NCBI RefSeq assembly: GCF_000003815.2 | Contig: NC_049997.1 | Coordinates: 13,330,261-13,394,260, forward strand | Length of the DNA stretch: 64,000 nucleotides | Direction of reading: 5' to 3' | Source: Branchiostoma floridae | Taxonomy: Eukaryota > Chordata > Leptocardii > Amphioxiformes > Branchiostomatidae | In this document: positions 51,801-62,197 of the stretch, in pieces | How the letters are laid out: each line of letters opens with the position of its first letter | How positions within the stretch are numbered: position 1 is the first letter of the stretch | Position numbers and translations under genes: made by a program | Notes under the pieces: generated by a model | The model's input: only the letters and a program-made list of their open reading frames with translations | Database searches by the model: none | What the model was told of the DNA's origin: nothing

Positions 51801-54800
51801 ATTATTCTATTGATAAACATTTCGACTTGAAAGTTCATCTGTGTTGGTAGAAGACATTCTGGAAAAGTTGAATTGTAATTTCCAGCATGAAAATTGGACT
51901 TAATTGTTCATTTGTTCATTCCTTGACAAAGACTGGAGCTGTCAAAAATTTGGGTACGTCCAATTTTTGTGTTGGAGACTACAGTACAACTTTTCCAGAA
52001 TGAACAATCTGTAAATGTTTATATCTTCTAGTCAGGTTCAGAATGACATACTAAGTACATCTTTTTTTTTTCTTTGGACTATTTTTCCATACAAGAAGTT
52101 TGTTTGTTTTTTTGTTTGTTTGTTTGTTGAAGTCCATACTGACCAGCCAGCTCCACTATGGAATGCTTGGCCACATCGCTGAAGTCTTCCACAGGGATGG
52201 GTCGTGCCACCGGGGCGGGGGGTGCAGGGGGGAGGGGCAGGTCTGTGGGGCGGGGGATGGTACCGATCGCTCCTCCTTCTGCCTCCCGAGCAGCTTCTTC
52301 AAGTTCTGAATAAAAAAATAGAGACTTAAGCAATGATTCTGTACAAGTTTCATAAGCATTTGGGTATCATATTTCAGGGCTCGAAATACTGGGTGCATGT
52401 GCACCCAGGTGCACCCAAAATTGGAACTGTGCACCCAATTATTTTCTGTGGGTGCACAGGGTGCACCCAAATATTTTCTTAGGTTTATGTATGGAAAGAT
52501 ATCAAGTATACTAGTATACATCATATTCTTGACATCTAAGTGTTAGAAAGATAATGAAAAATGTCCGTCATGTTACTTTTTAAAGAATTTGATAGCTTGT
52601 AACTAAGTTTTGTTATTAGGTTTTTTTTTACATTCTACTTAATTTAAGTGGTGCACCCAAAAATATTTTGGTGCACCCAATTTTTTAAGCTGGGTGCACC
52701 AGTGCACCTAATCCCAAAAATGAATTTCGAGCCCTGTATATATTTAATATCACCAGTGCACCTAATCCCAAAAATGAATTTCGAGCCCTGTATTTAATAT
52801 CAAGGCAACACTAATTCATTTCCCTGTTCTGATGACATTTCAAACAAGAAATTCAGGGAAAGGACATATTACTGTAAATGCATTTAAGTTTGCGGGGATT
52901 TAATTTCGCGGTAGCACTAAACACTGTAGTCTTGTACTGCCATGGAAACCACTGCGGAAGTTTCTGCATTTACAGTAATTTGATAAAAAAGAACCATATT
53001 CAGGTGGACATTCAGAATTATTTTCTTGAAAATTAAGAAATCAAATCGCTGATGCCAACATCACTGTAAATACCAAATTGAATCCATCGACAAGCTTTAG
53101 CAGATTTCTAATCTACATGTATTATTTTTATATGCCAACATGATTATACACAGTAGTGCTGAATGATAAACAGTTTGGTATAGTGGGTGCAAAGAAATTG
53201 TTTTAGTTGCAATATTCAAATGATCAATTCATATCAAACAGTTCTGCAATAAGCTGATATGAGGACGGAAATAGATTGTCAGAATATTGATTTTGTTGAT
53301 TTACAGTAAACAACAGGTGAGCAAATGTTGGAAGATTCTTAAGGATTTGACTTTAGCCTTCTGAAAAAGTACTAGTATGATATTTTATGGGCAATCTCCA
53401 GAATTACATTTTTATATGTTGAAATCAGAACACAAAATAATATGATAATCATGCTACAGGCAACTTAAACACTGCCCAAGAAGACCACTCAGGGGACTGA
53501 TAAAATCTGGTCTCTGTGAACAGGTGGTCACTATAGACAGGAATCTTAATGCTTGTGTCAATGGGAAACATTACAAGGGATCACCAAAAAGTGGTTCTGT
53601 TGGACAGGTGGTCCTTATGTACATTGCACATGTAGGTGACCACTTGAATAGCTCTGACTGTTAATTGCCTAGTTAAGATGAAAAAATGCAGGCAAGCTTA
53701 AAGCTGGTATAAGTCAACAAGCACAAGCACAACAACCAAAGGGACAATAACAACAACAACACAACTGTTTATTCATCATTTCTTTTAAACACAGCAAACA
53801 ACACAGCAAAATTTTAGTAAATTTCATTAATTGCAAACCTGAAGTAATTTCTGTGGCCTAAATTGAATCGGAACATTCTTTTCTCACTACCATATTGATA
53901 AGAAACAATCTCTAAACTCTAAATGTTGGTTCTAATAATTTCTCCTGCCTTGTTTTCTCTTGCTCTTGTGTCGCCTCTGTCTGACTGGAATAAAAACCAA
54001 CACAACACAAAGTTGCAAACAAACAGTTGAAAAGGAACATTCAAGGCAAATGAGAGTGACTATGTTTCCTTCATAATCTAAACATACATTCAAATCATAC
54101 AAACTACAAAACTGTACAGGCAAAAATCATTGATAAACCAAATAAATTCATTTCATTGCAATAGTGTACTAGTATGTACTTTTATGTTTTAAAATCACAG
54201 TCAAAGTGGTTTATATTCAAAACAGACAAAAGCGAAAAGGACTGTCCCTCTTGCCTAAACACAATTTTCACTGGAAACACACTGTGAGGTGGTTTACCAG
54301 GTATGCAAATACAGACAAACAAATACATTTGTAGAAGACAATGTATTACATTGTCAGGGCTTGAAATACTTTTTTCTGCATACCTGCAGTTAACATTGAA
54401 AATTACCTGCACCAGACAAATTTTACCTGCACCACTCTGAATTCAGTAAGTATGGATCATACCAAAATTGTTCAGGAACAATTGCTATTTTTTCTTTTAT
54501 ACTTTATAGGTGCTAAGTTGCTAACAGTCAATGCAGCAAATAACAATCCATATACAGCTAGCTACAATATAGGACATTTATGTATAAAACCCAGTACACT
54601 AGAAATACCTGCACGGCTCCAATTTTACCTGCACTAACCTGTATATGCAGGTGGTATTTTGAGCCCTGATTGTGTAATCACCATAGACTGTAACACCCTG
54701 TTGATTAAACAATGGTTTCACCTTTTCCTAAGAGGAGGCTATAAATAGTTTGGCACATCATCAATATCTACTGCTAATCAATTCTCCCGGATGGGAAAAT

Positions 54801-57800
54801 CAATAACTACATTTTTCACACGTCGGAAGATTGGGAAATGTCACCAGGGCAAAAATACAGCCCAATATACTTTACTATTATATATGGAAGCATCACAGTT
54901 CTTTTATCTATGGTGTGGATTTGATATCAGCTTAACAACATGTAACTTATGCATTAGACACATTAAATGTTTAGACACCTTTATTCAGTGAACTACAGAA
55001 CAGAAAAGTTTGCAAAAATCCTGCAAATATGATCATTTTCCATTCTTTCAGGAGAATCCATACTTTTCTGAGGAAGATATACATCATGTAATTTTTATAG
55101 CAGGGCACAAAAATACTAGGTGCAAATTATTTGATATCATTTGATTTTGCGCTTAAGCTCTTAAGAGAGACAGAACTTGATTCAAGTTTATCTTAATACT
55201 ATGATAGCAGCACCATCATTTTTTATGTAGACAGACATATTATTTTTTGGTATCATTATTAGGTGCACAATGCTTCTATTCCCAAAATGAATTTTAAGCC
55301 CTGAATATTTATTGCTATACCTAGTTATATTTGTTTAATTAGGTTTTGCTGTCATTCTATTTCATAATTTTATTCTATGCTGTGCATCTAGATCTATTCC
55401 GAAAACTGAATTTCTAGTCCTTACCTTAAACAAGTTGACAAAAACTGTTGGCAAACTAGTATTTACTATAATACTAAGCCATTTTAACTACATACATGAC
55501 ATGTACAGTCCCACTGAAAATGTCAGTTTCAATATTGCAACACTAAATTACTACTTCTGGCATAGAATCCCAGCGGGGATGAAATTACAGACAAGACACA
55601 TGATATTTAAACCGTCCGTGGCATATAAATTATTTCTGCCCGGCTAACAAGCCAGGCTGCCAATTTGGGCAGGCACCAAATGAAATTACGTGTGCGGACG
55701 GCTACCCTGGACACAGCGTAACTCGATCAATACGTTACTCAGCACCAGGCACTCGTTTTCTTTATCCCCTAATGATGGGTGAAGATCCCGCTTATTAGAC
55801 TTCGGGGAAATTAGAACTAGCAGCTCACCACTGTGATCTGTTTGGTTCAAAAGATGAAGCAGCATGTATTAGAATAAGTTGCAAGTTAAAATTCTGCATA
55901 CAAAAATGCATTAGGAATTCTTTTGATGTATTACATGTAGATGAGGTTTCAAATTAAAATTTGCTTCAAACATGTTGTATTAGTGTTCTTTCTCTATTTC
56001 TTTAATTATATTGAAACCTGGATTCAGAAACCACTCCACTCAAGGGACTGAGTAAGAAAAAAGGATCCTGAGGACAGGGTGGAGTTAACTATGCGAGTAA
56101 AAATGGACGGAACTGTTTTAATATGACTTGTGACTGGACGTGGATGCCTGTGTCAGGTGGTTACCTGACCAGCTTTGGCTACAATGTACAAATTAACAGT
56201 TCTTGCTAGAATTTTGTTTCCAGCTTGTGATAGATCTTTTATTCAAATTTTTCAAAGTCAAAACACATGTTATACAATAATTTGTGCCAACAACAAGTTT
56301 AAACTAGTGATGTGAAAATCATGACAGAGTCTGTATCATTATTACTACAAAATAGCTTACACTAACAACATTGGAAATTCTTGGAACAAAACTCAATAGA
56401 ATTGCATATAATATATATTATCAATTATGATTGTTATTAAAAATTTAGTGATTGTAACTTTTTGTCACAGCAATAATTCTCAATCACAGGATCCTTTTCA
56501 TAGTAGGTTATATTACCCTTAATTAAAGAGTTTTCATTCCGTACCATTCCTCTGATTAGTCTGAATAAGCCTGTGAGCTCTTCAGTATATCATGGTGCTG
56601 GGAGTATTGCCTACCTGCCCAGTTCATTGTGCATACCTTGGGGGATCTTTATGGTGTTGGTTTCAATTACGTATACTTTGCTCTACAGGCAGGGCTCGAA
56701 ATACTGGGTGCATGTGCACCAAAATTGGAGCTGTGCACCCAATTATTTTCTGTTGGTGCACAGGGTGCACCCAAATATTTTCTTACGTTTATGAAAAAGG
56801 TAAAGATATCAAAGTAGACTAGCATACATCATATTCTTGACATCTATTCTAAGTGTTAGAAAGATAATAAAAATGTCTGTCATGGTACTAAGAATTTGAT
56901 AGCATGTAACTAAGTTTTGTTATTAGGTTTTTCTGACATTCTACTTAAATTTAAGTGGTGCACCCAAGTTTTGTTTTGTGCACCCAATTTTTTAAGCTGG
57001 GTGCACCTAATCCCAAAAATGAATTTTGAGCCCTGACAGGACATTAGTATTCAGACTAGCTGGAAAGACGGGCCTTCAAAAAAAGGCAAATACTTACATG
57101 TAGCAGGGGCTGACAAACCACTGTAAAAATGGTTACCATATGGCATATGCTATTCCTCAACACACATGTACTACACTGCACTATTCAATATAGATTTACT
57201 GTTATCTCAGTCTCACTATACTGGTCTGATCCACTCACACAGGGGAGGAGCCCTAGTAGTACTCGTAAATCATAGCAAATGGGATGTACTAATAGCAATC
57301 CTAAACTATAATAATAAGACTTTACTACTAAGATATTAAAAAAATAGATCATTATCATATCGTTCAAAAATTGATACATCTAGCTGTATCAACAAACAGA
57401 TTGCTATGACCAGGTATCAAACCCACAACCTTTCACATATGCATTGCAAGCCTTGTCAATGTCAGTCAGCTGCAGTACCCAATTCATTGGGTTTATCTTC
57501 AACTGATAATTTTCACCTATTCCTGCGCTTCCTGTCAATAACACTTTTCTTTGCACTCTTGACAGCAACATCCTGTCAACAACCATTCCCTATAAAAACT
57601 ACACCATTTTGATACATGCACTAGCATAAATTAATGACATAACATTATAGAGAGATGGTCAGAAATACATTGTGTTCAAAATATGACGTAGACAGATGTA
57701 TCTGAGTAGCCAATAAATTTGGAGGGTGTGACATAATTTTTAAAGGCAACATAAAGTTCCTAGTTTTTGTTTACAAGCTGTTCTGGAAACAAGTCTCATC

Positions 57801-58225
57801 TCTCCTTTATCATCTCTTGTTTAGAGTTGAAAAAGTTTTCGCTCCTTACTTACTTGCATTCATGATTGGCAAAAACAGTCAAATAATACATTCACTGACT
57901 TGTCAAAAACCGCACCCATAAAAAAATTGAAACTAAAAGATAAATCTGTTCTACCTCGTTCGGCTGCTTTCTGCATATCTTCGTCGTCTGGTTCGAAGTC
58001 TTGGTAAGACCCAGTGGGGCCAGGCATGGCGCTTGGAGCCGTCTCAAACCCGAAGTCGTCTAGAAGATTTGTCGGCGGCGTCTCAGCTTTTCTACTGGTG
58101 TCAGAAGCGCCCAAGAAAACCTGGCTCGCACCGACCGCGGCACTTCCGCCGGCGGTTTGACCCGCTACGGGCGGGCTAGGACCGCTCTCGCTGCCGAAGT
58201 CGATTAATATTCCCTCGTCGGACAT
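42830..58225 (-). CDS. ARHGAP1: Rho GTPase-activating protein 1 (p50RhoGAP/Cdc42GAP) orthologue
   Basis: Exons: 58225-57955, 52305-52144, 51639-51552, 50726-50595, 49960-49874, 49174-49076, 47857-47735, 47072-46999, 46021-45944, 45619-45491, 44761-44652, 43018-42830; GT-AG throughout, in phase, 513 aa (human ARHGAP1 is 439 aa). The N-terminal ~140 residues are acidic and low complexity. The CRAL-TRIO/Sec14 (BCH) domain includes [52 protein letters not shown] and [17 protein letters not shown] Pro-containing linker with [10 protein letters not shown] precedes the RhoGAP domain, which keeps the arginine finger in VEGIFRRSA, the [13 protein letters not shown] helix and the catalytic-site Asn in FGPNLLW. 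It accelerates GTP hydrolysis on Rho-family GTPases such as Cdc42 in the cytosol and endosomes. The gene shares a short promoter region with a plus-strand gene at 58886. Exon 4 is preceded by four partial tandem copies. Confidence 0.95.
43061..44310. repeat. 18-bp VNTR in the last ARHGAP1 intron
   Basis: About 69 units of GGACACTACTGGGGGTAC and variants (GGTATGGACAC, ACTGCTGG, ACAGAGGG). It begins ~45 bp from the acceptor of the last exon (43018). Because 18 is a multiple of three, several frames remain open for hundreds of codons on both strands; these are not genes. A GGGGG run in most units makes the plus strand prone to G-quadruplexes. Confidence 0.97.
44813..45017. mobile_element. MITE-like element, TACTGTAAATGCA termini
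   Basis: Termini TACTGTAAATGCA and TGCATTTTACAGTA are inverted repeats; inside, repeated TTCGCGG/CCGCGAA words form a long imperfect hairpin. TA at both ends suggests a Tc1/mariner-like TA target. A shorter relative is at 52870-52977. Confidence 0.85.
45040..45115 (+). mobile_element. tRNA-like SINE fragment
   Basis: A ~75-bp tRNA-like piece: TAGTCCAGTGGTTATAGCGG resembles box A of a D arm and GTGAGTTTGATTCC resembles box B. It directly follows the MITE ending at 45017. No 3' body could be traced, so a truncated SINE head is most likely; a functional tRNA is not supported (no clear CCA-stem pairing). Confidence 0.5.
46560..46939. mobile_element. hAT-like MITE, second copy family, 8-bp target duplication
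   Basis: Termini CAGGGTTGTAGCCAGC (46568) and GCTGGCTACAACCCTA (to 46931) are inverted repeats with one terminal mismatch, flanked by the exact 8-bp repeat TGTGTTAC (46560-46567 and 46932-46939). The TIR is related to that of 40879-41226. It lies in the ARHGAP1 intron between exons 8 and 9. Confidence 0.9.
47202..47241. repeat. Perfect 14-bp stem hairpin
   Basis: ATCCGTTATCTTTC and GAAAGATAACGGAT flank a 12-nt loop, with further partial pairing outside (TAAATGGCC...GACCATTT). It is intronic in ARHGAP1; it could be the core of a small DNA element or a transcribed hairpin. Confidence 0.6.
48693..48840 (-). repeat. Dispersed repeat, copy 2 (reverse complement)
   Basis: Reverse-complement match to 13609-13757 over essentially its full length with scattered mismatches. 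It lies in the ARHGAP1 intron between exons 6 and 7. Confidence 0.75.
49271..49590. mobile_element. CAGGGCTCGAAAT-family element, right end missing
   Basis: Left terminus CAGGGCTCGAAATAC and a body with TTACCTGCACC and repeated ACCTGCA words align with the complete copy at 54355-54668, but the matching right terminus is absent after ~49590. ARHGAP1 intron 5. Confidence 0.8.
50757..51223 (-). repeat. Four tandem partial copies of ARHGAP1 exon 4
   Basis: Copies starting at 51223, 51098, 50973 and 50848 (minus-strand acceptor edge; 125-bp period) precede the functional exon at 50726. Each has an acceptor and the first ~90 nt, coding [20 protein letters not shown]..., but lacks the last ~42 nt ([13 protein letters not shown]) and the donor. 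Copies 51098, 50973 and 50848 share variants (CGA for CGT, GTT for GTG) absent from the outermost copy and the functional exon, so the middle units expanded or were homogenised later. Confidence 0.93.
51236..51412. mobile_element. MITE, TACAGTAGAAGCC termini
   Basis: A 177-bp element with ends TACAGTAGAAGCCAGTTAAT and ATTAAGCGGCTTCTACTGTA that are near-perfect inverted repeats; internal AATTGCACG words are also inverted. TA borders suggest a Tc1/mariner-like target. It abuts the duplicated exon 4 array (outermost copy starts at 51223). Confidence 0.9.
51678..51700. repeat. (CAT)n microsatellite
   Basis: Seven to eight CAT units in the intron before ARHGAP1 exon 3 (minus strand GAT). Confidence 0.85.
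52375..52790. mobile_element. CAGGGCTCGAAAT-family element with 5-bp target duplication
   Basis: Termini CAGGGCTCGAAAT and ATTTCGAGCCCTG; the body is rich in GTGCACCCA words. A ~54-bp piece of the right end is tandemly duplicated (first ends at 52736, second at 52790). The flanks read TATTT at 52370-52374 and 52791-52795. Confidence 0.88.
52870..52977. mobile_element. Internally deleted copy of the TACTGTAAATGCA MITE
   Basis: Same terminal inverted repeats as 44813-45017 (TACTGTAAATGCA...TGCATTTACAGTA) around a 108-bp body that keeps GCGGGGATTTAATTTCGCGG. It lies in ARHGAP1 intron 1. Confidence 0.85.
54355..54668. mobile_element. CAGGGCTTGAAAT-family element with 5-bp target duplication
   Basis: Complete 314-bp copy: CAGGGCTTGAAATAC to GTATTTTGAGCCCTG with ATTGT on both sides (54350-54354, 54669-54673). 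The body (TTACCTGCACC) matches 49271-49590 and differs from the GTGCACCCA subfamily. Confidence 0.9.
55101..55303. mobile_element. Degenerate CAGGGC-family element
   Basis: CAGGGCACAAAAATACTAGG at the left and AATGAATTTTAAGCCCTG at the right resemble the GTGCACCCA subfamily; the body is strongly diverged and no target duplication remains. Confidence 0.6.
56690..57035. mobile_element. CAGGGCTCGAAAT-family element with 5-bp target duplication
   Basis: Termini CAGGGCTCGAAATAC and AATTTTGAGCCCTG, body with GTGCACCCA words nearly identical to 52375-52790. ACAGG flanks both sides (56685-56689, 57036-57040). Confidence 0.9.
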
Positions 58226-58885
58226 CACTAGACGCCTGAGTTGCCGTGAAATGTCGACTTAAGGTCGAAATTTCTGCAGAAAATGCAGAAGTTTTGTCGA
58301 AGACACGTTCGACTCGTTTCCTAAACCTCCATCTTGTTTTTGGACGTGACGTCATTGGACAGACAGAATGTGCCACTTTAGACGGGATCCAAATTTTATT
58401 TTTTCACGATAAAAATGAAATACTTATGCTGTCTTCGCATAAAAAAATCATATTCTTGTATTCTATTAGATAATTATTTTCTTAAATAGAATTTACAATA
58501 CCTTTGCAATCCATTTCCACAACAAAGAAATTACATCCCTACAATGATAATAGCATGATCTCAAAACCCGGAAGTCACAAGACATTGACATCTCTACTTT
58601 AATTTTTTGTACACCACAAAATGAAAAACTGATGGATTTTTTCAGATAATGATCATCGTATGTTTTATCTTTCTGGCAGCTTATTTCTTCAAGTGGCTTT
58701 TACTATAATATCACAATATCTCAAAACAGTGAACACCCCTACGAAGCAAAATAGCATGATCTTAAAACCCGGAAGTCACAAGACGTTCAGTTCAAGGGTC
58801 GATCAGCATCTTCCAAACTTTCTCTGCGTCTTTGGAAGCGAATCAACGTCTTTCCTGTACTTTATGTAGTAAACAGAGTACCACC
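58226..58885. promoter_or_regulatory. Probable bidirectional promoter with duplicated ETS sites
   Basis: Only 660 bp separate the ARHGAP1 ATG (minus) from the ATG at 58886 (plus). Two CCGGAAGT ETS-type sites (58568-58575 and 58769-58776) sit in a ~34-bp near-identical block repeated 201 bp apart, with weaker similarity between, so a ~200-bp tandem duplication is likely. Bidirectional activity is inferred from the head-to-head layout. Confidence 0.55.
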
Positions 58886-59912
58886 ATGCCAATAGCAGCT
58901 ACCGTCACCACAAGAGAACTCAGAAACTCTGAAACGGGGCTGGATTTAAGCGTTCCCCAAACAGAAGAAATCGCAGGTAAAACCGCCATACAAAAAGTTC
59001 AGGTGTTGGGAAAAGGGGCGTATCCTTGCATAATTTTTTGTCAACCTTCTTATTCCACGATGTAAGTTAATGTTGTTGTTAGATTAATGTGTCACGTGTT
59101 TTTTTAGTAGTTTCTGTATTTTGATGCCTAGTCACTCAGCGAGTAGATTTTTTTTAAATAATAATGATACTGATAACTTTATTGCGCAACAATTGTGCAA
59201 GGTACAAAGCATGGAATCTACTGATATGAATGACATCCTTCCCAAACTCCAAATCTGATACGAGAATGCATATGTGAAAAAAAAACATTTTCAAAAGAGA
59301 GAACATTAACATTGTAACTAGAATTGAAGCGACAACACTAAATGAACACAGCCAACAAGTCTTTCCTCAGGTATTCAAGAGTTCAGAAAGTGACACTACT
59401 TGGTTTATACTAAGCTTTGTATCACTTTGTATGGACTACAGTACTCTAAAGGCTACCACACTAGTAACCTCACCTCTACTGTTCAAACTAGTTTAACTTC
59501 AACAACTTCACACATTGCTTGTAACACAATTACTTGAGTCACTTCTACAACTACACGAGGAGCAGCAGTGGGCTACCCGCCTTCCAGATCCTGACCGCAG
59601 GGGACATTACAATCTCTACGGTTCAGGTAATTTTAGGTAAATACACTGAAAGCATCCAGGCCAGAACAGAGCATTGATTTTCCTCCTTAATCTTTTTGCA
59701 AAATCAGCAAAAATCAATGCACACGCAAATTCTAAAGCCATCCAGTATATTGCTATTGATGAATGTAATAAACTCTGTTCCAGGAACGTTAGCAACCACC
59801 ACCCTGTACCAAACAATAGTCATCACCGACCTTTCTGTCTTCAAGAGCCCAAAGCACAGGGAGAATGATGTTGTTCAGTTTATGTGCAGCCACAAATATG
59901 CAGAATTTGAAG
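58886..59912 (+). CDS. First two coding exons of an unrecognised protein (partial)
   Basis: Exon 1 is 58886-58976 (ATG in CCACCATG context, donor GCAG|GTAAAA) and exon 2 is 59784-59912 (acceptor TTCCAG, donor GAAG|GTATGT). The phases agree and give about 73 residues: a Thr/Glu-rich start (MPIAATVTTREL...), then TLYQTIVITDLSVFKSP and ENDVVQFMCSHKYAEFEG. I do not recognise the family. No signal peptide or membrane segment is visible. The gene is head to head with ARHGAP1. Later exons would lie beyond the LINE at 60575-63708 or outside the window. Confidence 0.55.
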
Positions 59913-60574
59913 GTATGTATACATCTTCTTCTCTTTATAACATTACAGGCTTTTCATTTGACGTCATCTGTGCTATATTACATGACAACATGTGTGCATT
60001 TTCATACACACAAATATGCATTGATACAGTTTTTTTCTTCGAGGAAATTCCATTAGCAAACCCCTATGCCCACCCTCACACTCAGGGTTGACAATCACGG
60101 CAAAGCCTATGATATCACCCCTGACAACACAGCCACAGTATTCGGTTATTAGGGGTGCCTTGCTTATGAATATTAATGAGCTTGCCCTTATATGGGCAGT
60201 CAGCCGTTGGGGATCGGGCGTTGGCATGGTGAGCAAACAAAGTCATGGTAATACGTAACATGATTGGCTGATAGCTTCCCAGCGGCCTTTGCGAGACAGC
60301 TTGCGACAACAACAAGCCCAAGAAAGGCCTATTCTCTGATTGGTCGACAGCTTGTTTGTGGCGACAGTCATAATAGCCACTAATAGGGCATGGGATAGCA
60401 GGGCCCCATAAGGTAGTGCCGTTGGGGACCGGGCGTTAGGAGGATGCCCTATGCCAAGCCTATGAACCCATTAAAGGTAGTAGTAGCCTGTTTAAAAGAG
60501 GAAGCCCACCCCACCTAACCTAGTCCTTCATGAAACCATGTTGTAGATTGTGTATTACGCATGAAGCCTAGGAA
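59913..60574. other. Intronic stretch with a diverged local duplication
   Basis: GCCGTTGGGGAYCGGGCGTT occurs at ~60202 and ~60418, and GATTGGYYGAYAGCTT at ~60261 and ~60337, suggesting an old repeat. No coding signal seen. Confidence 0.45.
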
Positions 60575-62197
60575 TTATGCTGTCGTGAACGCCCTTTCCA
60601 TGACTTTACTTACAGTGGAAAGTAATGACACAGGCCTGTAGTTAGAAACGACCTCTTTGTCTCCCTTCTTATGAATGGGAGTGACGTGAGCGTCTTTCCA
60701 GTGTGAGGGGAACTTACCTAAGGCCAAAGATTTATTAAATAGTAGAGTCAGGGATGGTGCGATAACGTCCGCACATCTCTTCAAGACATGAGGAGACATA
60801 GCATCTGGACCTACAGCCTTATTTGGATCAAGAGTGGCAAGCACCTTGTGAACGGAATCTACAGAAAACTGTAAGTTACACAGAGCATCATCGCTTACAA
60901 TGTCTATAACAGGGTTTACAGTGTCTATATCTGGCTTTGTAAATGTGGAGAAGAAGTAATCATTGAACATAGATGCCTTATCTATTGGAGACTGTGCAAT
61001 AATGCCTTCTAGTTGTACCACTGATGGAAGGGACTTGGATTTGGACTTTGCCCGAACAAAAGCCCAAAAACTCTTGGGCGACTCATGAAGAGTGGACGAC
61101 AGGCTCTCCAGGTACTTCTTGTATTTGGCTGATAGGACGTTTTTCAGCCTGTTCCGAAGTTTGCGAAACTTTGTCCAGTGAGAGGGAGAGTCAGTTCGCT
61201 TCGCTCTTCTCCATGCAGTACGCTTTCTGTTCTGTAGGTTACGAACTTCGCTGTCAATCCAGGGAGGAGTAGTGGACACCTTAAGTTTGCGAGAGGGCAC
61301 AAACGTGTCGACAGCAGACTGCACAGCCGAAGACCACGCCTCCCAGGCAGAGTCAATATCAGGGTGGTTAGTGACAGACTCAGCTAAACCCGACGACTCC
61401 AGGTGTGCATTGAGTCCGCCCCAGTCCGCTCGTTTGAAGTTGTACACTTTCCGAGGAAGCCCTCGCTTGTGTTGAATACGACATTGGAGTGTGAACTCAA
61501 GTACTGTATGGTCGGTGTCAAAAACAGCGGGTAACTCCCTGATCTCAGAAAACCTCTCAGGAAAGTCCGTGAACACCAGATCGAGTAAGTTGTGACACGA
61601 GTTTGAAGGCACTTGATTGAGTTGTTGAAGAAAATGGTTGTTGATCAAGTTGCAGAAGTCGGCTTCCTTGCCGTCGTTTGTCACAACACAGCTTGACCAG
61701 TCAATACGAGGCAGGTTGAAATCGCCGAGTACGCAGCACATGCTGTATTCGTTATGTACACTCTCCAAAACCGAGCACAGGTTGCGTGTAAATGGTGCCA
61801 GGTCGCCGGAAGGAGGCCTGTAACATAGTACCACAGCAATCCTTCCCACGGTAGGGGGGTGGAGTTCGCAAACTAGGATTTCATCCTGGGGCTCCAAGTC
61901 GGGTCTGCGCCTACTGCAGACTGTGGATCTGACAGCAAGTAAGATTCCTCCACCAGCCTTGTTGTTGTGGGTGTCGTAACGGTCCTTACGATAAGTGACA
62001 AAGTCCGGCGGAATAACCTCTTGGTCATGTACATCCGGAGTTAACCAAGTCTCAGTGATAGCTAGGAGGTCTGGTGCTTCGAGGTTGATCAAGTTCTGGA
62101 GTTGCACCAATTTGTTTCTATACTGGTTTACAGATTTAACGCTTCTTGCATTAAGATAGATGACATTAAGATTAGGTGATAACGACATTGTAGCCAC
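60575..62197 (-). pseudogene. LINE endonuclease and N-terminal RT segment (inverted part)
   Basis: About 540 codons open. Apurinic endonuclease motifs: NVIYLNARSV (Asn), AITETWL (Glu), GDFNLPRIDW (Asp/Asn). Then the RT N-terminal motifs: GPDAMSPHVLK, WKDAHVTPIHKKGD and NYRPVSLLSTVSKVMER. It stops at the outer breakpoint, before RT motif A. Because it is cut off from the rest of the RT, it cannot make a complete protein. The ATG at ~62188 is near the breakpoint, so the true 5' end of the element is missing. Confidence 0.9.

Larger units (their letters stand above)
53000..57954 (-). other. Large first intron of ARHGAP1 (distal part)
   Basis: The intron runs 52306-57954. Apart from the MITE-like elements listed, it is AT-rich. 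A tRNA-like B-box sequence occurs on the minus strand near 57430-57400 (GTGGGTTTGATACC). No additional coding exon with compatible phase was found. Confidence 0.5.
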
